From contig CAMRWU010000011.1 in the NCBI GenBank assembly GCA_947054505.1, positions 1 through 64,000 of the forward strand: a stretch of DNA of 64,000 bases, in the 5' to 3' direction. Each line of letters opens with the position of its first letter. The stretch's first letter is position 1. The DNA comes from an uncultured Pseudomonadota bacterium (GTDB lineage Bacteria > Pseudomonadota > Alphaproteobacteria > RF32 > CAG-239). Both the position numbers and the translations under genes were made by a program. This document shows, in pieces, positions 8,442-19,512 of the stretch. A model generated the notes under the pieces. It searched no databases. It worked only from the letters and a program-made list of their open reading frames with translations, and was not told the origin of the DNA.

Positions 8442-10544
8442 CTATGGTCTAGCAAGCTCAGCTCCTGTGGTGTTGGGCAAAAGTCCTACTTCTCCACCTC
8501 CACTGCTACTGCCACAGCCTCCTGATGCCGAATTAAAGTAACCGTTGCAGTATTCCCAAGCTTTACCTAAACCACACACACATCCCCCACAATTGATGTT
8601 TGCAGAAATACCACATTCGTTTTGTATACGATTCTTAAATTTATCGCAAGTCTCCCCTGTTTTTAGAGGAACACCCATGGTATTCCATTGGTACGATCCC
8701 AAGGAACTACCGCCGATTACTTGATAGTAAATTTGTTTCCAATTTCCTTTTGTATCTTTAAATTTACTTTCATCAGGACATGTATTTGTGTCTGTGTCTG
8801 TGTCTGTCCCTGTACCTCCTGTCTGTAAAGGTTCGAGGCAACAATGCTCATCACCTGCTGAATATTCTTTCCTATTATAGCCTGTGGGACAAGATGCACC
8901 ATTCTTGACAATAACGCCATCACACTTTTTACAGGTGTAATCTTCGACATTCTCTGTTTCGTTGAGAGAAAATTTTGGCGCCAGATAACGATAATATCCG
9001 TCTTTACAACTTTTGAGCTCATATTTACCGCCACATTTCCAACATTCTGCATTTTCCGGACAGACATCAAGACTATAATCGGCAGAACATACGGTACAAC
9101 ATCTTTTATCAACCCCTATCATCACGCTCATACCTGAATACTCCGCCGGACAGCTGTTAGCTTTATCAATCAAAATTCCTGAACAGATATGACATGAATA
9201 CTCACTAATCGTGCCACTTGAGCTACTACTTCCACCAAATTCGGGAGGAAGAACAACTTTCATATTTTCTGTTTTATAATAGCCTTCTTTACAATCACCC
9301 ATTTTGTATTTGTTATCACACTGGGTACAATTGGCGTTATCAGGACACTTATCCAAGGTATGATCAGAACAATCTTTGACACAAGTGTTTCCACTCTGAA
9401 CATAACCGGCATTACATGCAAAGGTGTATCTGGTTACTTTCTCCGATCCGCAACCGGTGCTGCATTCCGTCTTTTGGGTCGCATTTGCAGGAATGCTGGT
9501 CACCGGATAATTTGCCGCGGTGCAATTTGCATCGACGTTGTTACATTTACACACACCGCATTGCTTACCGCCTGACCAACCGTTTAAGCTGATGTCAGGT
9601 TTGGTGCTACCGCTGGTGCAGGAGGTCACGCCCGCGGTGTATCCGGCGGGGCAATCAACCGGACAGCATGAATTATCGCACTTTTTCCAGCCCTTGGTCG
9701 TGTCGCAGCTGTCTAACCGCAATTTGGTGTTGTTGTCCGGACATTTTGAGCAGGTTCCCCCTGTCGGGCAAACCGTCAAAGGATAAGCCCCGCAGTCCTC
9801 ATTTTTGACGCAATTTCCGTTTTGATTTGTATACCCTTCCTTGCAATCGACAAATTTATGTTTGCTGTTGCATTGCTCGCAATTGGCGTTATCTGGACAT
9901 TTGTTCAGGTTATACTCCGCCGGACAAGTACATTGTGTAAAGTAACCTGCTTGAGTAGCTTTAACAGCGCTTCCCAAAGAAGAGCTTGCGGAAGACGATG
10001 TTTCCATAAAATTAGAAGGTGTTTCTATTCCGGATACGACTTTATTACCTACCGGTGATGGATTAAGAATGCTGCCTGTTACTTTTTCGCTCTCAATCTT
10101 AAAATCTCCGATAACTTTGTTGATCACATTCGTGCAATGTTCTCCTCCCAAAACCTTAGGAGCCAGACAATTTGAAGAAGAATATTTGTAATAAGACGTG
10201 TCGCAAATACATTTTTCATAACAGGTCAATCCCGATACCGGATGTTTGACGCCGCTGCCGGTGCTTTTTTCCGGACAGCTGGAATGAAGTCCAAAAGTCT
10301 CACAGTTTCTGTTTCCGGCAGTTTTGCCGCCGTCATCAACACGGTTGCTGCCATGGCTTTTGTTGTTTCCCAGATAGTCTGGCAGCCATGTTACTTTGGC
10401 CAGCTGATAACTGTCAGCGCTAACGGCAAATGAGTCCGGCTCAAGTAGTGTAGGGTTTTGTTTTAAGAGGAGGTTGGCTGCCGCTTTATCCATTAAGAAA
10501 AATGATATTAAAGCCAAACATAATACAGATAGATAATGTTTCAT
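8442..10544 (-). CDS. Secreted cysteine-rich repeat protein
   Basis: This 700-residue protein starts with a signal peptide (hydrophobic residues 5-18, cleavage probable after KAAA) and is exported. The mature part is rich in Cys, Gly, Ser, Asn and Thr. A module of roughly 28 residues with the pattern CPDNANCxQC...CKEGY recurs near residues 213, 396 and 491 (third copy CPENAECWKC), with a related CPTGGTCSKCP in between. Spacing resembles disulfide-rich EGF-like or TNFR-like extracellular modules, but I cannot assign a named domain. A Thr-Asp repeat (TGTDTDTDTNT) lies near residue 575 as a linker. A strong promoter, an AGGAGG seven bases before the ATG and its own terminator suggest high expression. 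Likely periplasmic or surface-exposed; function unknown. Confidence 0.9.
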   Translation of the reverse strand: MKHYLSVLCLALISFFLMDKAAANLLLKQNPTLLEPDSFAVSADSYQLAKVTWLPDYLGNNKSHGSNRVDDGGKTAGNRNCETFGLHSSCPEKSTGSGVKHPVSGLTCYEKCICDTSYYKYSSSNCLAPKVLGGEHCTNVINKVIGDFKIESEKVTGSILNPSPVGNKVVSGIETPSNFMETSSSASSSLGSAVKATQAGYFTQCTCPAEYNLNKCPDNANCEQCNSKHKFVDCKEGYTNQNGNCVKNEDCGAYPLTVCPTGGTCSKCPDNNTKLRLDSCDTTKGWKKCDNSCCPVDCPAGYTAGVTSCTSGSTKPDISLNGWSGGKQCGVCKCNNVDANCTAANYPVTSIPANATQKTECSTGCGSEKVTRYTFACNAGYVQSGNTCVKDCSDHTLDKCPDNANCTQCDNKYKMGDCKEGYYKTENMKVVLPPEFGGSSSSSGTISEYSCHICSGILIDKANSCPAEYSGMSVMIGVDKRCCTVCSADYSLDVCPENAECWKCGGKYELKSCKDGYYRYLAPKFSLNETENVEDYTCKKCDGVIVKNGASCPTGYNRKEYSAGDEHCCLEPLQTGGTGTDTDTDTNTCPDESKFKDTKGNWKQIYYQVIGGSSLGSYQWNTMGVPLKTGETCDKFKNRIQNECGISANINCGGCVCGLGKAWEYCNGYFNSASGGCGSSSGGGEVGLLPNTTGAELARP

Positions 10545-10586
10545 GACAGCCTCCTTTGCTTAAAATAGAACCGAACTCACCTCTCT

Positions 10587-10615
10587 ATTTTAACAAAATA
10601 AGCTTTACGTGTCAA
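10587..10615 (-). promoter_or_regulatory. Consensus-like promoter of the cysteine-rich protein gene
   Basis: On the minus strand TTGACA (10615-10610) and TAAAAT (10592-10587) are 17 bases apart. The -10 box overlaps one arm of an eight-bp inverted repeat, TCTATTTT (10584-10591) with AAAATAGA (10562-10569), that could be an operator or a leader hairpin. Confidence 0.78.
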
Positions 10616-10640
10616 TAAATTATAACAAGGGGACGACAAA

Positions 10641-10670
10641 AATAAAGCCCCTCGACTAAGGGGCTTTATT
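10641..10670 (-). terminator. Terminator of the atpHAGDC operon
   Basis: AATAAAGCCCCT (10641-10652) pairs with AGGGGCTTTATT (10659-10670), a 12-bp stem with a six-base loop. TTTTTGT follows on the minus strand. The stem reaches the last base of atpC. Confidence 0.9.
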
Positions 10671-11040
10671 CATTTCATAATTTTCAGTTTTTCAGCAATA
10701 GAACGATAAAAATTCCGCTCATCGGCGCCACGCTCTTCATCTTGCGCCAAACTTTCCGCCTTAGCCAAATCAATATCTTTTGCAGGCACAACAGCTTCTG
10801 TCGCCACCACACAAACATCTGACGCGATAGTCGCCATACCGCCTTTGACAAAATAAGCGTCCGTCACATCACCGTTTTCACGCATTAAACGCAACAGTCC
10901 ATCCGTCAAAATCACTTCTAACGGTGCTCTGGACGGCAAAATTGTAATATCTCCGGCAACTGCAGGCAACTGTACTCGGGAGGCCGAAACCTCCCAAACC
11001 ACATCTTCAGGAACCGTCAATTTAACAGATATTTCAGCCA

Positions 11041-11041
<1 letters not shown>
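10670..11041 (-). CDS. atpC: F1 ATP synthase epsilon subunit
   Basis: The epsilon subunit of the central stalk couples rotation to catalysis and can inhibit ATP hydrolysis. The 123-residue protein has the N-terminal beta-sandwich (AGDITILPSRAPLEVIL, about residues 28-44, is the family hallmark with PxHxP-like spacing) and a C-terminal helical hairpin (residues 88-123). Its ATG overlaps the atpD stop. It is the last gene of the operon. Confidence 0.95.
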
Positions 11042-12663
<1,622 letters not shown>

Positions 12664-12687
12664 TTATAAAGTCTTTGACAATAATTT

Positions 12688-13608
12688 TTACAAAGCCTCA
12701 GCGCCGGCGATAATTTCCGTCAGCTCTGTGGTAATCGCCGTCTGGCGAATGCGGTTATACTTCAAGGTCAGCTTCGAAATCATTTCCTTGGCATTACGGG
12801 TTGCATTATCCATTGAGGACATACGAGATCCCTGCTCAGAAGCCTGACTTTCAATAAGCGCCTGGAACATCTCGTCTTTAGCAATCAACGGCAATAAATC
12901 TGCCAGATAAACCAAACGTTCCGGTTCATAGTCATATGCGGCACCATCAACCAAACGCTCCGGCATATTCTCGGACAAAAACGCATTACTGTCCACATCC
13001 ACCGGAAGCAACTTGCGAACAACCGGTTCAACATTGATTGCGGAATGGAACTTTGCATAAACCATTTCACAGACATCCAATTCACCATTGTCAAATGCCG
13101 CAATGATTTTATACGCCAACTCGGAAGCCTCGTCATAACGAGCTCCTTTTCTAGCCATATCCTCATAGCTGTCGATAATCAAATCGCTGTACTTGCGCTT
13201 AAGAATATCCTTCCCTTTCTTGCCGATGCAAATTAAACGAACCGTTTTACCGGCATCTAGCAACTCCGCGGTGCGGCGGGTAGCTTCTTTCGCCACTTTG
13301 GCATTATAACTGCCGCACAAACCACGGTTGGATGTAAACACAAGCAACACCACAACGTTATCACTACCGGTGCCACGCATCAGTTTGGGATAAACATAAG
13401 ACACTTTGTCTTTTTGTTCCTGTTCCCGCAAATCAGCTAAAACACGAGCAGCCGAACTCCACAACGCATGATTACAAGGCTCAGATTTGGCAATCAACCC
13501 TTGAGCACGCCGTAAACGTGCGGCAGCAACCATCTTCATCGCAGATGTAATTTTCTGCGTTGACTTGATGCTTTCAATTCGGGTTCTTAACTCTTTTAAG
13601 CCTGCCAT
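12688..13608 (-). CDS. atpG: F1 ATP synthase gamma subunit
   Basis: The gamma subunit forms the rotating shaft of F1. The 306-residue protein has the N-terminal coiled-coil helix (LKELRTRIESIKSTQKITSAM), the conserved TSNRGLCGSYN (about residues 92-102), and the C-terminal helix with NATRNAKEMISKLTLKYN and RQTAITTELTEIIAGA. Length is slightly above the common 290. It lies between atpA and atpD as expected. Confidence 0.97.
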   Translation of the reverse strand: MAGLKELRTRIESIKSTQKITSAMKMVAAARLRRAQGLIAKSEPCNHALWSSAARVLADLREQEQKDKVSYVYPKLMRGTGSDNVVVLLVFTSNRGLCGSYNAKVAKEATRRTAELLDAGKTVRLICIGKKGKDILKRKYSDLIIDSYEDMARKGARYDEASELAYKIIAAFDNGELDVCEMVYAKFHSAINVEPVVRKLLPVDVDSNAFLSENMPERLVDGAAYDYEPERLVYLADLLPLIAKDEMFQALIESQASEQGSRMSSMDNATRNAKEMISKLTLKYNRIRQTAITTELTEIIAGAEAL

Positions 13609-13615
13609 AATTAAC

Positions 13616-15166
13616 CTACGCCGCCTTTGCTACATCATTATACTGTTGCAAAAAGTTCTGATAAAATTCCAGCAACTTAGCTTCCAACTCAGCCGAAATT
13701 GTCTTTTTCTCAACAATTTCTTTCAGATATTCAGGACGATTAGCTTTCATTGCTTTCAAAGCTTTTTCTTCAAAATCATGAACCTGACTAATCTCCAGCT
13801 TATCCAAAAAGCCTTTAACGCCGGCAAAGATAGCCACGACTTCTTCTTCAACAGCCATCGGATGATATTGCGGCTGTTTCAGCATTTCAGTCAAACGAGC
13901 ACCGCGCGCCAACAAATTTTTGGTTGACTGATCCAAATCGGAAGCGAACTGAGCAAAAGATGCCATTTCACGATATTGTGCCAAATCCAGCTTCATGGTA
14001 CCGGCCACCTGTTTCATCGCTTTAATCTGAGCGGCGGAACCAACACGACTAACTGAAATACCAACGTTAACCGCCGGACGAATACCTTGATAGAACAAAC
14101 TTGTTTCCAAGAAAATCTGCCCATCGGTAATGGAAATCACATTGGTCGGAATATATGCGGAAACGTCACCGGCCTGAGTTTCAATAACCGGCAAAGCGGT
14201 CAAAGAACCGGAACCTTCGGCTTCATTCATCTTAGCGGCACGTTCCAACAAACGAGAGTGCAGATAGAACACGTCACCCGGATAAGCTTCACGTCCAGGC
14301 GGACGACGGAGCAACAAAGACATTTGACGATACGCAGTAGCCTGCTTAGACAAGTCATCATAAAAGATAACGGCATGCATTCCGTTGTCACGGAAATATT
14401 CACCCATAGCACAACCAGAATACGGTGCAATATATTGCATCGGAGCCGGATCAGAAGCCGTTGCCGCCACAACGATTGTATAATCAAGAGCACCGTGGTC
14501 TTTCAAAGTTTTAACCACCTGAGCAACGGTCGAACGCTTTTGTCCGATTGCCACATAAACACAATAGAGCTTATCTTTTTCAGACTTAGCACTATCATTA
14601 ATTTTTTTCTGGTTAATGATTGTATCCAAAATGATAGCGGTTTTACCGGTCTGACGATCCCCAATAACCAACTCACGTTGACCACGACCGATAGGAATCA
14701 AAGAATCAACAATCTTCAAACCGGTTTGTACGGGTTCATGAACCGAACGCCGCGGAATAATCCCCGGAGCCTTAACTTCCGAACGGCTGTATTCTTTTGC
14801 TTTCACGGCTCCCAGCCCGTCAATCGGCTCACCCAAAGCGTCAACCACACGACCAAGCAGTTCTTTTCCGACCGGAACACTCACAATTTGCTCAGTACGT
14901 TTAACCATGTCGCCTTCTTTGATTTCTTGATCAGAACCAAAAATAACCACACCGACATTGTCTTCTTCCAAGTTCAGAGCCATCCCTTTCACGCCGCTGT
15001 CAAACTCGACCAACTCACCGGACTGAACTTTATCCAATCCGTAAATGCGAGCAATACCGTCACCGACGGACAACACCTGCCCAACCTCGGCAACATCGGC
15101 TTTGACATCGGAATGAGCGATTTTCTCCTTGATAATGGAAGATATTTCACTGGCTGATACCGACAT
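13616..15166 (-). CDS. atpA: F1 ATP synthase alpha subunit
   Basis: The regulatory nucleotide-binding subunit of F1. The 516-residue protein carries the P-loop GDRQTGKTA (about residue 171), the [20 protein letters not shown] segment, and [11 protein letters not shown] with the arginine finger (about residue 375). Its ATG overlaps the atpH stop codon, implying coupling. F0 genes are elsewhere, the normal situation in alphaproteobacteria. Confidence 0.98.
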   Translation of the reverse strand: MSVSASEISSIIKEKIAHSDVKADVAEVGQVLSVGDGIARIYGLDKVQSGELVEFDSGVKGMALNLEEDNVGVVIFGSDQEIKEGDMVKRTEQIVSVPVGKELLGRVVDALGEPIDGLGAVKAKEYSRSEVKAPGIIPRRSVHEPVQTGLKIVDSLIPIGRGQRELVIGDRQTGKTAIILDTIINQKKINDSAKSEKDKLYCVYVAIGQKRSTVAQVVKTLKDHGALDYTIVVAATASDPAPMQYIAPYSGCAMGEYFRDNGMHAVIFYDDLSKQATAYRQMSLLLRRPPGREAYPGDVFYLHSRLLERAAKMNEAEGSGSLTALPVIETQAGDVSAYIPTNVISITDGQIFLETSLFYQGIRPAVNVGISVSRVGSAAQIKAMKQVAGTMKLDLAQYREMASFAQFASDLDQSTKNLLARGARLTEMLKQPQYHPMAVEEEVVAIFAGVKGFLDKLEISQVHDFEEKALKAMKANRPEYLKEIVEKKTISAELEAKLLEFYQNFLQQYNDVAKAA

Positions 15167-15720
15167 TACTGTACACCTTTCATTACATTTTCCAAACGAT
15201 TCAGCTTAGAAAGGATTGAATTGTCAATCATTTCCGAACCGAATTTAATTCTAAGCCCGCCGATAAGTTCGGGAGCAATTTTATAAGAAACGACTATTTT
15301 CTTATTTAAAAACTTTTCTAATTGAGATTGCAGTTTTTTATCCTGCGCCGCAGACAATTTTTTAACAGATTCGACGCTCACTTCCACAATATCGTGACGT
15401 TTATAATAGACATGCACGAACTCACTCAAAATTTGCGGCAATTCACGAAAACGACGATTCTCAGAAACAATCTCCAAACAACGCAACGTATCTTCCGACC
15501 AGTTTAACTTAGCGGAAATCTGCGTCAGCACATCTTTTTTATCACTTTCGTTAACCATAGGATTCGCCATATAGCGAAGCAAATCGTCATCCTGAGCTAC
15601 AAGCGCCCGCAATTTTTCGACATCAGCAAAAACCTTAGCTTCGGCCTTAGTTTCCAAGGCGGCATCATACAACGCCGTCGCATAAGTCATGGCTATTTTT
15701 GTTTTAGAATTCTTTTTCAC
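15166..15720 (-). CDS. atpH: F1 ATP synthase delta subunit (OSCP)
   Basis: The delta subunit joins F1 to the peripheral stalk. The 184-residue protein shows the N-terminal helical domain ([12 protein letters not shown]) and the C-terminal signature [19 protein letters not shown] (about residues 150-168). It starts with GTG at 15720, with AAGAG upstream, and is the first gene of the atpHAGDC operon. A gap of about 147 bases separates it from priA and should contain the operon promoter, though I could not choose one convincing -35/-10 pair. Confidence 0.95.
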   Translation of the reverse strand: MKKNSKTKIAMTYATALYDAALETKAEAKVFADVEKLRALVAQDDDLLRYMANPMVNESDKKDVLTQISAKLNWSEDTLRCLEIVSENRRFRELPQILSEFVHVYYKRHDIVEVSVESVKKLSAAQDKKLQSQLEKFLNKKIVVSYKIAPELIGGLRIKFGSEMIDNSILSKLNRLENVMKGVQ

Positions 15721-15867
15721 GTCACAAACTCTTAATTTCCCAAAAAGATGAGCACATCATAATTTCAATTAGTTTCTATTTTATTAATAAATAACTTATC
15801 CGTAGCGCTTTTGTAAAAAACTTTGCACCTTTCCACAAAAATAATCTTTTTAACCAAAACAACCTTT

Positions 15868-18072
15868 TTAATAGAAAGAATATGGATCAACATCCACTTC
15901 CACCCGCACCCTGTTGGGAATTTTGATTCGGCTCAGCCAATCGCGTAAAACATCTTGAATTCGAATGTTCTTAGCGGTTTTCAGAAGAAGACGATAGCGA
16001 TATTTGTTACGCAACATAAAGATTGGTGCCGGCGCAGGCCCCAAGGTTGAAACAAACTCGGTGTTTGGCGCCACCTGCCCCAACCAAATTGCCGTTTTTT
16101 CAGTCTCCTCCTGATTGATACCCGATACGATTACCGCAGCTAATTTTCCAAACGGCGGCATCTTCAAAATACGCCGCGATTTCTTTTCCAAATTAAGAAA
16201 GCGGGTACGATCATTTGCCACCAAAGCCTGCAACACGGCATTTTCGGGATAAAGAGTTTGCAAATAAACAGTCCCCTTTTTCTGCCCGCGACCGGCACGT
16301 CCGGCTACCTGAGACAAAAGCTGAAATGTCCGCTCACCCGCTCGCAAATCACTCCCCATCAACCCGAGATCAGCATCCACAATCCCAACCAATGTCAAAT
16401 CAGGGAAATGATGCCCTTTGGCTAAAATTTGTGTTCCGATAAGAATATCGATTTCACCGTCTTCCATTTCTTTAATAACCTGCGACACTTCCAAAAAATT
16501 GGTCGTAAAATCGCTGGATAAGACCTTTACCCGTGCCAAAGGAAAACGATTCTTAACCTCCTCAGCCACCCGTTCAACCCCAGGGCCGCAGGCGGTTAAA
16601 CCTGTTTCGGAATGACACTCCGGACATTCTGCCGGCGTCGACATCATAAATCCGCAATGATGACAAACAAGCGTCTTCGCCCGTCGATGCTCCGTCAACC
16701 AAGCTGTGCAATGCGGGCACTGAATCCGATGTCCGCAATCCCGACAAATCACCAACGGCGCATAACCTCGTCGGTTCAAAAACAACATTGACTGTTCTCC
16801 GCTGTCAAAATTATCTTTCAGGGCCTGAACCAACGTCGGCGCCAACCATGATGGTTCACTACCGCTACCGTCTGCTTTTGGGCGTTTAATCGGTTTATCT
16901 TTTTTAAGGTCAATAATTTTAATTTCCGGCAAAACCGCCTCGGCGAAACGACTTTTCAACGCCACAACATCATATTTCCCCTCATCAACATTAACCACCG
17001 TTTCCATATCCGGTGTCGCCGTTGATAAAATAAGCGGAATATTTTCATACTTGGCGCGCATAATCGCCATATCACGCCCCTGATAATTGACAACATCTTC
17101 TTGCTTAAAAGACTGATCATGGCTCTCATCAATAACGATCAATCCCAAATCTCGATAAGGCAAAAACAACGCCGAACGCGCTCCGACAAGCACCTGAACC
17201 CGCCCTTCGGCAACTGCTTTCCAAGTATCTATCCTTTCTCGGTTACCCAACGCGGAGTGCCACTTCCCCGGTTTGACACCAAAGCGCCGCTCAAACCGTC
17301 CCAGCCATTGACTGGTCAAGCCGATTTCGGGCACCATAATCAAAACTTGTTGCCCCAAATCCAACGCCTTGGCAATCGCTTCAAAATAAACCTCTGTCTT
17401 ACCAGAACCAGTCACCCCGTCCAATAATGTAACATTGAACCCATTTCCGATATCTGAGGATAATTGCTCGGCTGCCGCCCGTTGTTCATCCGTTAGATTA
17501 ACTTTTTGATGCGCAACATCCGGCTGTTTAAACTCTTTTTTATCCTCAACCATCACCGGACGTAAAACACCGGCATCAATCAAACTCTTAATTACCGACT
17601 GCCCGACCCCTGCTCCGGCTACAATATCCTGACGGTTAAACGGCGCAAATTTTAAAAAATCCATCACTCGCCAACGGGCATCCGAATTTTTCAATTTCGC
17701 TTCAGCCAATGTCTTGCCGGACAACTCATATAATACGGTCATTTTCGGATCGTCAAAAACCCCTTTGACGCTGATAACCATCTTCAAAACCAAGCCGAGA
17801 AACGCCATATTATACTGAGCCACAAAAGCAATAAACTTCATCAATTCAACACTTAATGGCGGCAAGCTAATTCTTTCCATTACCGGTTTTATCTTGGTTT
17901 CGTCAATTGTCGAACTGCGTCCCATTTTCCAAACAACGCCGACCAAAACCTCTCGCCCAAAAGAAACCCGCACCAATTCACCCAACACAACATCTCCGTC
18001 GATTTTATAATCAAACGGTTCATTAAACGGTAATGGCAACAAAACTCCGACAATTTGCGACAAGATATTCAT
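15868..18072 (-). CDS. priA: Primosomal replication helicase PriA
   Basis: PriA is the 3'-5' DNA helicase that restarts stalled replication forks by loading DnaB. The 734-residue protein has an N-terminal DNA-binding region, the Walker A LDGVTGSGKTEVY (about residue 218), the DEAH-type box VIDESHDQSFKQED, eight paired cysteines that bind two zincs (CRDC, CPHC, CHHC, CPEC, about residues 445-500), and helicase C-terminal motifs such as AGRAGRGQKKG. AGAGG abuts the annotated ATG, so a TTG nine bases downstream (18063) is a possible alternative start. Orientation beside atpH and divergent xerC is typical for alphaproteobacteria. Confidence 0.96.
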   Translation of the reverse strand: MNILSQIVGVLLPLPFNEPFDYKIDGDVVLGELVRVSFGREVLVGVVWKMGRSSTIDETKIKPVMERISLPPLSVELMKFIAFVAQYNMAFLGLVLKMVISVKGVFDDPKMTVLYELSGKTLAEAKLKNSDARWRVMDFLKFAPFNRQDIVAGAGVGQSVIKSLIDAGVLRPVMVEDKKEFKQPDVAHQKVNLTDEQRAAAEQLSSDIGNGFNVTLLDGVTGSGKTEVYFEAIAKALDLGQQVLIMVPEIGLTSQWLGRFERRFGVKPGKWHSALGNRERIDTWKAVAEGRVQVLVGARSALFLPYRDLGLIVIDESHDQSFKQEDVVNYQGRDMAIMRAKYENIPLILSTATPDMETVVNVDEGKYDVVALKSRFAEAVLPEIKIIDLKKDKPIKRPKADGSGSEPSWLAPTLVQALKDNFDSGEQSMLFLNRRGYAPLVICRDCGHRIQCPHCTAWLTEHRRAKTLVCHHCGFMMSTPAECPECHSETGLTACGPGVERVAEEVKNRFPLARVKVLSSDFTTNFLEVSQVIKEMEDGEIDILIGTQILAKGHHFPDLTLVGIVDADLGLMGSDLRAGERTFQLLSQVAGRAGRGQKKGTVYLQTLYPENAVLQALVANDRTRFLNLEKKSRRILKMPPFGKLAAVIVSGINQEETEKTAIWLGQVAPNTEFVSTLGPAPAPIFMLRNKYRYRLLLKTAKNIRIQDVLRDWLSRIKIPNRVRVEVDVDPYSFY

Positions 18073-18199
18073 CCTCTGCTTTAATTTTTCACATCATAAA
18101 ACAAGCCGCATAAAATGAAAACCCCGCCGGCACATCTGTCCCCAGCAAAACCAAAAGGCATTAACCAATACTTAAGTGAAATAAATTAAAATCGAAAAC

Positions 18200-19141
18200 A
18201 TGAAAAAAGAAATCATATATAAGGCTTCGGAGGATGTGAAGCTCCATATCAAACACTGGCAAAATTGGTTGCGCAGTGAACGTCGTTATTCCGAACATAC
18301 GGTAGATTCATACTCTCGCGATTTGGCATTGTTTCTCAATTTCATAGAACAGCGTTTGCAAAAAATGCCGAACATTTCCGATTTGCAAGACTTGAATATC
18401 CGTGATTTCAGAGCATTTTTAAGCTACCGTAACGATAAATATATTGAAAAAAGTTCCATTGCCCGCGAGCTCTCAACCCTGCGCAATTTCTTCAAATGGC
18501 TAAAACGCCGCAAAATTCTGCAAAACAGCGCCATCAGTGTCATTCGTTCTCCGCGCCGCGCCAAAGTGTTACCCAAAGCATTAGATGTTGACCAGACTTT
18601 TAATGTTATTGATGCCGCCGGAGACGTTTACAAAAAAGAATGGCAAGGACTTAGAGATACCGCCATTTTTACAATATTATACGGTTCTGGTTTGCGGATT
18701 TCTGAAGCCCTTGCTCTGAATGTTGGCGATATTGATCATAACAACTTCCTAAAAATCAAAGGAAAAGGAAACAAAGAACGCCTTGTCCCTCTCCTGCCTG
18801 TTGTTAAAGAAAATATTAATGCCTACCTTGCGGCCTGCCCCTACAGACTCACCAACGGTGATCCGTTGTTTCTAGGAGCAAGAGGTGATCGGCTCAGTCC
18901 GCGTATTGTTCAACGCAGTCTTGAAAAAATCCGCACGCTGTTGGGCCTTCCCGATACATTGACGCCCCATGCCTTGCGACACAGTTTCGCGACTCACCTT
19001 TTGGCTGAGGGAACTGATTTGCGCTCTATTCAAGAATTATTGGGTCATGCCTCCCTCACCACGACCCAGCGCTATACCGACGTACAAATTGACACTCTGC
19101 AAAAAGAGTATCAAAAAGCCCGCCTTTTGGAAAATCACTAA
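18200..19141 (+). CDS. xerC: Tyrosine recombinase XerC
   Basis: XerC with XerD resolves chromosome dimers at dif near cell division. The 313-residue protein has the N-terminal core-binding (SAM-like) domain (EHTVDSYSRDLALFL) and the catalytic domain with Arg in YGSGLRISEALAL (about residue 170), Lys in KGKGNKERLVPL, the HALRHSFATHLL box, the LLGHASLTTT box and the Tyr nucleophile in TQRYTDV (about residue 293). XerD is possible by sequence alone; divergence from priA favours XerC. No clear Shine-Dalgarno is seen. Confidence 0.9.
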   Translation: MKKEIIYKASEDVKLHIKHWQNWLRSERRYSEHTVDSYSRDLALFLNFIEQRLQKMPNISDLQDLNIRDFRAFLSYRNDKYIEKSSIARELSTLRNFFKWLKRRKILQNSAISVIRSPRRAKVLPKALDVDQTFNVIDAAGDVYKKEWQGLRDTAIFTILYGSGLRISEALALNVGDIDHNNFLKIKGKGNKERLVPLLPVVKENINAYLAACPYRLTNGDPLFLGARGDRLSPRIVQRSLEKIRTLLGLPDTLTPHALRHSFATHLLAEGTDLRSIQELLGHASLTTTQRYTDVQIDTLQKEYQKARLLENH

Positions 19142-19146
19142 CAATA

Positions 19147-19182
19147 AAAAAATACCGGCTGTTTCCAACCGGCATTTTATTT
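19147..19182 (+). terminator. Terminator of xerC
   Basis: AAAAT-A-CCGG (19149-19158) pairs with CCGG-C-ATTTT (19169-19178), a stem with one mismatch and a ten-base loop, just after the xerC stop; a T-rich stretch follows. Confidence 0.6.
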
Positions 19183-19244
19183 CAAAAAGAAACTTGTAAA
19201 ATCAGTGAAATCGACAATAAATTGATTTTACGAGCAACCAAAGA

Positions 19245-19412
19245 TTACTTTAATTTCTTTTCAACAAACTCTTCATGCTTCTTTGATTTCTTGTCATATT
19301 TTTTCAAAGTCAGCTTTTCAGGATGAGTTCTCGGATTTTTTTCCGCCAAATAAAATGTGCCGGTACCGGCTGTGCTTTCCAATTTAACTTTAACTTTTAC
19401 TGCTTTTGCCAT
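19245..19412 (-). CDS. rpmG: 50S ribosomal protein L33
   Basis: This 55-residue gene lies between xerC and the S41 protease. The translation begins MAKAVKVKVKLEST, continues with GTGTFYLAEKNPRTHPEKL and ends EKKLK, matching L33 of the alphaproteobacterial type (the xxYxxxKNxRxxPxKLxLxKYDP pattern). It lacks the CxxC zinc pairs, so it is the zinc-independent form. L33 binds near the E site of the large subunit. Confidence 0.93.
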   Translation of the reverse strand: MAKAVKVKVKLESTAGTGTFYLAEKNPRTHPEKLTLKKYDKKSKKHEEFVEKKLK

Positions 19413-19512
19413 TGTTTTACTCTTTATATACGTTAGACATTTTCATAGTTGAGCTTAATATACATTTATTTCCCTGCTTGTCAACCGAAATTTTGCAAAA
19501 TTTGCGCCCAAA

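Noticed and set aside
14087-15157. 356-codon plus-strand open frame opposite atpA
   Set aside because: It is the antisense shadow of a highly conserved gene, with low-complexity composition and no start signal. The same applies to 6009-7025, 7432-8286, 11734-12669 and 45968-46480.
18200-19141. Integrase of a mobile element
   Set aside because: The tyrosine recombinase matches XerC in length and context (divergent from priA); no att repeats or cargo genes surround it.
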